Shown: positions 33,619 to 39,260 of the stretch, piece after piece
How the letters are laid out: each line of letters begins with the position of its first letter
Numbering within the stretch: position 1 is the stretch's first letter
Source of the DNA: Nostoc sp. TH1S01
GTDB taxonomy: Bacteria > Cyanobacteriota > Cyanobacteriia > Cyanobacteriales > Nostocaceae
Length of the DNA: 39,260 bases
Assembly (NCBI GenBank): GCA_018993265.1
Contig: JAGKSW010000119.1
Location: 1-39,260, forward strand
Direction: 5' to 3'
Position numbers and translations under genes: made by a program
The notes under the pieces: generated by a model
The model's input: only the letters and a program-made list of their open reading frames with translations
Told to the model about the DNA's origin: nothing
Databases searched by the model: none

Positions 33619-34790
33619 CTTTTTTGATAACGCATTCCTGGGAGTTGGGAGACTAAACCCATTAGTTCTAGTTGTAATAAAAGACCAGAAACAGAACTAG
33701 CGGGAATACCTGTTGTTTGGACGATCGCATCAAAGGGTACAGTATTACAAGCGATCGCTTCAATTATCTGTTGCATTTGCGGTGATAAATTCGGCAAACT
33801 TAACTGTTCTGCGCTTGGGGGAGGTGTGACTGTATCTAATTTGGGTACAGCACCCAACAAAGTTAAGAGTTCATCTAATTCTCGAACAATCATCGAAGCG
33901 CCTTGTGAAATTAACTTTAAACAGCCTTGGGATGGGTAATCATCTAATCTTCCAGGTAGTGCATAGACATCTCTGCCAAAATCGTTGGCGTAGGTAGCAG
34001 TAATCAACGCACCAGATTTTAAAGGCGCTTCCATCACCAAAATTGCCCGACTTAAGCCTGCAATAATTCGATTGCGTCGGGGAAAATGAGCGCGGTCAGG
34101 TGGAGTTTTGGCGGGATATTCACTTAAAACTAAACCTGCATCTAAAATCTGTTTGTATAAATCTCGGTTTTTGTGGGGATAAATTACATCTACACCCGTT
34201 CCTAAAACTGCAAGTGTGCGTCCGCCAGCTTTGATTGTGGCGCTATGACTCTCGGTGTCAATTCCCTCCGCCATCCCCGAAACCACAGTAAAGCCATTTT
34301 TAGCCAAAGCCGTGCTGATTTGGCGAGTCCAACGAATCCCATACTCCGAAGGTTGGCGAGTACCAACAATTCCCACTAAAGGTTTTTGTCCGAGATTTTC
34401 GGCTAAATCAACTTCACCCCGATAGTACAAAACAGGCGGCGGACTGGGTGTTTCTAATAGCAAGCGGGGATATTCAGCATCGGCTGGTGTCCAAAAATGC
34501 GGGTTGTCTTGTTGGTGTTGGCTAAGTAATTGTTCTGGATGTAACTGCGATCGCATTTTGATTACTTTGCCCAAAGTTTGGGAACCAAAACCTTCAACTT
34601 CACCCAATTCAGCCTTAGTTGCTTCCCAAGCTGTAGATAAACTACCAAAATGCTGTTTTAACCGTTGCAATAAAACTGGGCCAATTCCCGAAATTTGCCC
34701 CCAAGCTAACCAATATGCCCTTTCTTCTACCACTTGCTGAACCTCGCACCCACTCTCGTTGAGTATTCCCAAATCATCCGCAGTAGGCAC
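33615..34790 (-). CDS. dprA: DNA-processing protein DprA
   Basis: DprA loads RecA on incoming single-stranded DNA during natural transformation. The 391-residue protein has an N-terminal helix-hairpin-helix region (GIGPVLLQRLKQHFG, FGSQTLGKVI). The Rossmann-like core has GTRQPSEYG, SGMAEGIDTESH, VLGTGVDVIYP and RNRIIAGLSRAILV, with SGALITATYANDFGRDVYA after it. A C-terminal winged-helix segment follows (VPFDAIVQTTGIPASSVSGL). All the core motifs are intact. It is followed by a convergent membrane-protein gene. Confidence 0.95.
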   Translation of the reverse strand: MPTADDLGILNESGCEVQQVVEERAYWLAWGQISGIGPVLLQRLKQHFGSLSTAWEATKAELGEVEGFGSQTLGKVIKMRSQLHPEQLLSQHQQDNPHFWTPADAEYPRLLLETPSPPPVLYYRGEVDLAENLGQKPLVGIVGTRQPSEYGIRWTRQISTALAKNGFTVVSGMAEGIDTESHSATIKAGGRTLAVLGTGVDVIYPHKNRDLYKQILDAGLVLSEYPAKTPPDRAHFPRRNRIIAGLSRAILVMEAPLKSGALITATYANDFGRDVYALPGRLDDYPSQGCLKLISQGASMIVRELDELLTLLGAVPKLDTVTPPPSAEQLSLPNLSPQMQQIIEAIACNTVPFDAIVQTTGIPASSVSGLLLQLELMGLVSQLPGMRYQKS

Positions 34791-34827
34791 AGTTTTTTCA
34801 TTTCAACTTTTTTTATGCGTCAGCACC

Positions 34828-36282
34828 TTAATTTTTAACTACTTTTAAAGTTCGCAGACTTGGATCTGCACATCCGCTAATTATTCCACCCATTGCTGGA
34901 ATTTGTTGGAGATATGCTATAGCTGCTTTAGTAATCACTTCTCCTGGCATTAAAACCGGGATTCCGGGAGGATAGGGACAGACAATTTCGGCACAAATGC
35001 GATCGCTTGTTTGTTCTATTGGTAAAGTTTCATGAGGCGCAAAAAACGCTGCACGGGGAGATATCTGCACAGTATACTCAGTAAAATTCTGTTCAACTAG
35101 AGTATGGGAAATTACTTTGTTACGGTGATACTTTTTGGCAAGAATTTGGCAACCTTGAATTAATTGTTCAATATCACTAATGGTGTTTCCCAAACTAATA
35201 ATAAAAGTTAGATTTTGTAAGGACGAAAATTCCGCAGTTACACCCAACTGCTCATCTAAAATTTCCTCCGCTTCAAACCCCGTTAAACCTAAGTTAGTGA
35301 CGTTAATTGTTAACCGAGTTTTATCTAATTCTCTAAAGCCAGGGGATGATTTTGGCGGCAAAATTGATAAACCAGGAATTTGGCTGATTTGACTGATGGC
35401 GAAATCTGCAAGTTGCAAAGTACGAGACATGAGTTGTTCGCCATTCAGCGCCATTTGTTGACGTGCTGCATCTAAGGAGGCTAACAGTATATAACTCGGA
35501 CTGGTAGACTGAACAAGTTGCAAAGCTTTACTGATGCGATCGCTATCGATTCTCTCTCCTAGAATATGCAGCATCGATGCTTGCGTCATCGCACCGAGAA
35601 CTTTGTGAATTGACTGGACAGTTAAATCTGCCCCTGCGGCTAAAGCTGGGGTGGGTAATTCGGAATGAAAGGCGAAGTGTGCGCCGTGGGCTTCGTCTAC
35701 CAACAAAGGAATATTATATTGATGGGTGATGTTGGCGATCGCAGCTAAATCTCCACAGACACCGTAATATGTGGGATAAACTGTCAACACGGCTTTTGCA
35801 TCGAGATGCTGTTTTAGGGCAATTGCTACAGCATCAGGTGTGATACTGTGGGCGATATCAAAAACTGGGTCATATTCGGGATTGATAAAAATTGGCATCG
35901 CACCAGAAAGAATTAAACCAGCGATCGCTGAAGAATGCACATTGCGCGGCAAAATAATTTTATCGCCAGCACCGCAGGTAGCAAGAATTGCCGCCTCGAT
36001 GCCACAGGTAGAACCATTGACAAGAAACCATGTTTGTGCAGCGCCAAATGCCTCTGCTGCTAATATTTGTGCTGTCTGAATTACACCTTGAGAAGAGAAC
36101 AGGCTATCTAACTCAGCTAATTCCGTTAAATCTGCCCGAAATACCATTTCGCCCAGTAAATCAGCCAATACTGGCGAAATTCCTTGACCCCGCTTATGTC
36201 CTGGTGTGTAAAACGGGGCGTGAGGCTTGACTGTACAAGCTTTGAGCGCATCTAATAAAGGTGTTTCGTGTTGCTTAGGCAT
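34828..36282 (-). CDS. Orn/Lys/Arg decarboxylase-family PLP enzyme
   Basis: This fold-type I PLP-dependent enzyme of the lysine/arginine/ornithine decarboxylase family is 484 residues, the short cyanobacterial form without the N-terminal wing domain. Motifs include PFYTPGHKRG (23-32), VNGSTCGIEAAI (88-99), VDEAHGAHF (195-203) and the PLP lysine K227 in SIHKVLGAMTQAS. The C-terminal part has CPYPPGIPVLMPGE, a family signature. The substrate is uncertain; such genes are often called lysine or arginine decarboxylase. It lies 37 bp upstream of dprA on the same strand, so co-transcription is possible. Confidence 0.9.
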   Translation of the reverse strand: MPKQHETPLLDALKACTVKPHAPFYTPGHKRGQGISPVLADLLGEMVFRADLTELAELDSLFSSQGVIQTAQILAAEAFGAAQTWFLVNGSTCGIEAAILATCGAGDKIILPRNVHSSAIAGLILSGAMPIFINPEYDPVFDIAHSITPDAVAIALKQHLDAKAVLTVYPTYYGVCGDLAAIANITHQYNIPLLVDEAHGAHFAFHSELPTPALAAGADLTVQSIHKVLGAMTQASMLHILGERIDSDRISKALQLVQSTSPSYILLASLDAARQQMALNGEQLMSRTLQLADFAISQISQIPGLSILPPKSSPGFRELDKTRLTINVTNLGLTGFEAEEILDEQLGVTAEFSSLQNLTFIISLGNTISDIEQLIQGCQILAKKYHRNKVISHTLVEQNFTEYTVQISPRAAFFAPHETLPIEQTSDRICAEIVCPYPPGIPVLMPGEVITKAAIAYLQQIPAMGGIISGCADPSLRTLKVVKN

Positions 36283-36404
36283 TAATATAGCGGTTCCTGC
36301 TGGCTAAAGTTTCAGACTTCATACTTTTAATATTTTCTTAATCTCTGGTTGATTGTCGGTTGATAAGTTCATCGCATTTGTGCGGAAACTGACTAAGAAC
36401 GGAT

Positions 36405-37979
36405 ATGGATTTTATCAATTGCGATCGCCTATTATCAAATCGTTATAAACGGCGGAGTGTTTTACTGGGTGCCGGCTTTTTTACAGGTTTAGCATTAACA
36501 AGCCAATGGCAGCCCGCATTAGCAACATCCAGATTTTCTAGGTATCCCTTTACCTTGGGTGTAGCTTCTGGCGACCCATTACCAGATAGTGTGGTGTTAT
36601 GGACAAGGTTAGCACCAGACCCCCTGAATGGTGGTGGAATGCCACCAAGAAACGTGGTGGTACACTGGGAAGTCGCCTTAGATGAGAATATGCGAAAAGT
36701 TGTCCGACGTGGTAAAACTTTAGCGATCGCAGATTTAGCCCATTCTGTACATGTTGATGTCCAAGGGTTAGAACCTCATCGTTGGTATTGGTATCAGTTC
36801 CGCGTCGGGAATGAACTTAGCCCCATCGGTCGGACTCGGACAGCGCCAGCATTCCACAGTTCTATTCAACAACTAAACTATGCCTTTGTTTCTTGCCAAG
36901 ATTGGCAAAATGGCTTTTACACCGCCTACCGCCATCTGGCTGAAGAAGATATTGAATTAGTTGTACATCTGGGTGATTACATTTACGAATACGGGCCGCA
37001 AACTGGAGGGCCGCGTCAGCATAATAGTCCCGAAATTATGACTCTGACAGACTACCGCAACCGTCACGCACTTTATAAAACTGACCCAAATCTGCAAGCG
37101 GTTCACGCAGCCTTTCCTTGGATAGTCACCTGGGATGACCATGAAGTAGAAAACAACTACGCCAACTTAATTTCTGAAGATAACGTTAACCCAGAAATAT
37201 TTATCCAACGTCGCGCCAATGCCTACAAAGCATACTACGAACACATGCCATTGCGTTTGTTTTCATTTCCTAATGGTGCTAACGCCCAGCTTTATCGGCG
37301 TTTGAGTTATGGGAACTTAGCCCAATTTCACGTTTTAGATACTCGTCAATACCGCACAAACCAGCCTTGTAATGATGGAATCAAGCCCCGTTGTGTGCAA
37401 GCTTTTGACGAAAATGCCACAATGACAGGCTCACTGCAAGAACGCTGGCTATTCAACGGCTTAGACCAATCTCGCGCCCGTTGGAATATTATTGCCCAAC
37501 AGACAATGTTTGCTCAATTTGATTTTGACCCTCGTCCAGAAATCGGATTATTCAACTTAGATCAATGGGATGGTTATGTAGCCGCACGTCAGCGAATTGT
37601 GAATTATCTCAACTATCGCCGACCTTCTAACCCTGTGGTGATTACAGGCGATATCCATTCTAGTTGGGTACACGATGTCAAACTTGACTTTAATAATCCC
37701 GCTTCCCCAACGGTAGCGACTGAGTTCGTCGGTACTTCCATTTCCTGCGACTTCCCCACATCATTTATTGCACCAGTGCAAGCGGCCTTGAGAAGTAATC
37801 CTCATACCAAGTTTTTCGATGGTGCATTCCGGGGTTACGTCCGTTGCCAAGTTACTCCTAAACAGTGGCAAAGTGATTATCGGGCAGTTTCTAGCATTGT
37901 TGACCCCAATGCTTCTATCAGCACCCTAGCTTCCTTCGTTGTCCAAGATGAACAACCAGGAGCATATCGACAAGCTTGA
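36405..37979 (+). CDS. phoD: PhoD-type alkaline phosphatase / phosphodiesterase
   Basis: This 524-residue secreted metallophosphatase of the PhoD family hydrolyses phosphate esters, usually under phosphate limitation. A Tat-type signal is present (KRRSVLLGAGFFTGLALT, twin Arg 16-17, likely cut near 40). PhoD_N follows (FTLGVASGDPLPDSVVLWTR), then the metal-binding core FVSCQDW, HLGDYIYEYG, TWDDHEVENNY and GDIHSSWVHD. All ligand motifs are intact. I do not see a clear Pho box upstream. Single gene, with a palindromic repeat downstream. Confidence 0.92.
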   Translation: MDFINCDRLLSNRYKRRSVLLGAGFFTGLALTSQWQPALATSRFSRYPFTLGVASGDPLPDSVVLWTRLAPDPLNGGGMPPRNVVVHWEVALDENMRKVVRRGKTLAIADLAHSVHVDVQGLEPHRWYWYQFRVGNELSPIGRTRTAPAFHSSIQQLNYAFVSCQDWQNGFYTAYRHLAEEDIELVVHLGDYIYEYGPQTGGPRQHNSPEIMTLTDYRNRHALYKTDPNLQAVHAAFPWIVTWDDHEVENNYANLISEDNVNPEIFIQRRANAYKAYYEHMPLRLFSFPNGANAQLYRRLSYGNLAQFHVLDTRQYRTNQPCNDGIKPRCVQAFDENATMTGSLQERWLFNGLDQSRARWNIIAQQTMFAQFDFDPRPEIGLFNLDQWDGYVAARQRIVNYLNYRRPSNPVVITGDIHSSWVHDVKLDFNNPASPTVATEFVGTSISCDFPTSFIAPVQAALRSNPHTKFFDGAFRGYVRCQVTPKQWQSDYRAVSSIVDPNASISTLASFVVQDEQPGAYRQA

Positions 37980-38270
37980 TTCATATCCTGCACAATTCTC
38001 AACCGTAGGGTGGGCAATACTAAAAATTCGCTGACTTGCTGATTTTTAGGTTGTGAGCATTGCCCACCCTACTGGCTATTACCCTAAACAACTTTTTATC
38101 TTCAAACAACTGGTAGAAACCCGCAGTTTTACGTACATTTGGGTAATTTCGCAGTAAAAACATGAACTTTTGTTAACTCGTGCGTAATTCTTAGGAGCTA
38201 CGCTGAAGTTATTATTAGCACGACAAAACAATTCGTTCATACAATCAACAAAGCAAGGGAGTAAGTTATC
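37980..38270. other. Spacer after phoD
   Basis: The spacer contains the nested hairpin described separately and then the presumed promoter and leader of the 38271 gene. A 71-codon minus-strand frame (38079-38294) overlaps the start of that gene and shows nothing coding-like. Confidence 0.35.
38005..38072. repeat. Nested palindromic hairpin
   Basis: The outer arms GTAGGGTGGGCAAT (38005-38018) and ATTGCCCACCCTAC (38059-38072) are perfect complements. An inner pair, CTAAAAAT and ATTTTTAG, lies inside. It looks like a dispersed palindromic element doubling as the phoD transcription end. Confidence 0.65.
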
Positions 38271-38525
38271 ATGGAACCTCAAAACGTAGAGCAATTACAA
38301 ACTGAAGAAAGCTTGAATAACTCTGACTTAGATGTTGTAACTGAAAATGATGTAGTGTCAGAAGTTAGTGGTTTTGAATTAGACGGCAGCACCAACACCA
38401 ATGAATTTGGAATTAGTGGGGATGCTAGTGAGCAAGAAGTTACAGAAAATGACCTAGAACTGCCACTAGGTAAGCAACTTGAGGGTGTTTGTATGCGTGA
38501 TGGCAAATGGGTTCCTTGCTCATAG
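38271..38525 (+). CDS. Small acidic protein ending in VCMRDGKWVPC
   Basis: ATG 38271 has AAGGGAG about 9 bp upstream. The 84-residue product has a strongly acidic, Asn/Ser-rich N-terminal part (SLNNSDLDVVTENDVVSEVS) without a hydrophobic signal, then LELPLGKQLEGVCMRDGKWV and PCS at the end. Its only cysteines are the C-terminal pair. The layout of long acidic leader and short Cys-containing core resembles a modified-peptide (RiPP) precursor, but no maturation enzyme is nearby. The next gene ends in nearly the same motif. Not recognised as any known family. Confidence 0.65.
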   Translation: MEPQNVEQLQTEESLNNSDLDVVTENDVVSEVSGFELDGSTNTNEFGISGDASEQEVTENDLELPLGKQLEGVCMRDGKWVPCS

Positions 38526-38574
38526 AATTTAGGTCAGTTATAGAAAAGGAAAAAAGTAACCTATAAGTGATAAC

Positions 38575-38781
38575 ATGATAAAAGCTAAAGCTTTAGTAGT
38601 TACGGTTAGTGGTGCCATAGCTTTCTATGGAAATGTGGCTATTGCTAATATCAACCAAGATATTAACTTACCTAATAGTGCTACTGTTAATCAGGAGCAA
38701 GTTACAGAAACTACACCAAAATTTCCCAGTAAGTATGTATCAGAGGTTTGTCTAATTAATGGCAAATGGGTTGCTTGCTAG
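38575..38781 (+). CDS. Small exported protein ending in VCLINGKWVAC
   Basis: This 68-residue product begins with a classical signal peptide (MIKAKALVVTVSGAIAFYGN, likely cut after VAIAN). The mature peptide of about 43 residues is polar and ends VSEVCLINGKWVAC. The two cysteines are the only ones and match the spacing of the preceding protein (C-x7-C). It lies 49 bp after that gene and is probably in the same operon. Unlike its neighbour it is clearly routed through Sec. Function unknown. Confidence 0.65.
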   Translation: MIKAKALVVTVSGAIAFYGNVAIANINQDINLPNSATVNQEQVTETTPKFPSKYVSEVCLINGKWVAC

Positions 38782-38964
38782 GTTAAGTCTTAGTAGTCCA
38801 GTAGACTTGTCCGAAAACTTCAAAGCCAGACTGTTCAAAGCTTTGAGGCAAAACTTTGATATTTGCGTAAAAACGTAATAATCAGGGTATGAGATAGTTA
38901 CTGTTAGTTTAGAGGCATAAAAGTTAACTTCTCCTTTTTAAAATTTTCTGACTACTCGTAGTAG
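38782..38964. other. Spacer, probable 3' flank of the IS5-type element
   Basis: No gene. The IS end should lie here; a sequence GTAGACTTGTCCGAAAAC (38801-38818) is a candidate terminal repeat, but its partner is outside the window so I cannot test it. Confidence 0.3.
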
Positions 38965-39260
38965 CTAAGTTGGCAGGATTAAGCTACCAATTCTCAGCCT
39001 AACTAACCCGCAAACTGTTCAGATAATCTGTTCATAGGTCTCAAGCTTTAAGCGAAATCTTTGTGAGGCTATGCGGAATATTTTAAGCAATCGAATCAAA
39101 TGTTCAATGAATATCCGATTACTGGACAAAGCTTTGTTTTCATCTTTTTGCTGTTGAGTTAATTCTCGTTTTGGTTTCCTTTTGTGAGGAGTAATGATAT
39201 TTTCGCCACCTTGAAAGCCTTTATCACCCGAAAAAGGTTGACTCTCAAGAAACACATTGC
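38965..39260 (-). pseudogene. IS5 family (DDE_Tnp_4) transposase, C-terminal part with a premature stop
   Basis: The frame runs in from the right edge: FSGDKGFQGGENIITPHKRK, then ELTQQQKDENKALSSNR, FIEHLIRLLKIFRIASQRFR and YEQII. This is the C-terminal third of an IS5-group transposase; the E of FIEHLIR fits the DDE glutamate. TGA (39019-39021) replaces what the family suggests is Leu or Met. The same frame continues past it with TVCGLVRLRIGSLILPT to TAG at 38965-38967, the expected natural tail. The element is therefore probably dead, through a single change such as TTA to TGA. Confidence 0.7.

Noticed and set aside
38079-38294. 71-codon minus-strand frame opposite the 38271 gene
   Set aside because: It overlaps the promoter and start of a better-supported gene and has no coding features.
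24491-39260. A complete CAST running right from the tRNA
   Set aside because: None of the genes to the right is a TnsB, TnsC, TniQ or Cas12k, there is no CRISPR array, and I found no second TGTACA with TnsB-like repeats.

Overview
The window looks like chromosome of a filamentous, heterocyst-type cyanobacterium of the Nostoc/Anabaena/Calothrix group. The evidence is the fbp-tal-zwf-opcA operon, a Psb28-type photosystem II factor, an RbpA-like RRM protein, a B12-dependent ribonucleotide reductase with an intein, many HIP1 octamers (GCGATCGC), and heptamer-type short tandem repeats (STRRs) and small palindromic elements between genes. The species cannot be fixed from sequence alone.

Layout. 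1-2.45 kb is an insertion-sequence graveyard. An ISAs1-type right end cuts a baeRF-like gene; a UPF0182 gene is broken by a nonsense codon and cut by an ISAs1-like deletion derivative; that in turn abuts the start of another transposase. 2.8-5.6 kb: a metal-sensor MerR regulator with a textbook operator, cobB/cbiA (B12 synthesis) and an exported protein. 6.1-11.8 kb, minus strand: fbp-tal-zwf-opcA, the oxidative pentose phosphate operon, closed by a strong terminator and with STRRs at every gene junction. 12.3-13.3 kb: an RRM protein and a small conserved protein, each with its own terminator. 13.4-18.1 kb: nrdJ with a 323-residue intein, followed upstream by two partial, rearranged copies of its 5' end and a small TA-flanked element. 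18.1-23 kb: a PPOX flavoprotein, cynS, cysE, a beta-hydroxyacid dehydrogenase, a 31-residue membrane peptide and a MidA-type methyltransferase. 23.2-27.9 kb: an M23 peptidase, tRNA-Arg(CCG) with what looks like an orphan end of a type V-K CRISPR-associated transposon 3 bp after it, a Gly-rich RTX-like repeat protein and a lipoprotein. 28.1-38 kb: trmJ, a class A beta-lactamase-like protein, psb28-like, small proteins, DUF1350, a four-helix membrane protein, dprA, an Orn/Lys/Arg decarboxylase-fold enzyme and PhoD phosphatase. 38.2-38.8 kb: two tandem small proteins sharing the C-terminal motif VCxxxGKWVxC. The window ends in a decayed IS5-type transposase.

How the genes relate. CobB makes a cobalamin precursor and NrdJ uses adenosylcobalamin, but they are 9 kb apart and not co-transcribed. 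Fbp, Tal, Zwf and OpcA form one pathway unit supplying NADPH in the dark and in heterocysts. Most other genes are single transcription units.

Most worth following up: the solo CAST-like end beside the tRNA; the two-gene VCxxxGKWVxC pair; the nested partial nrdJ copies, including a chimeric ORF with a new membrane tail; and at least six different small non-autonomous elements, several with readable target-site duplications. All motif and repeat calls were made by eye; no searches were run.
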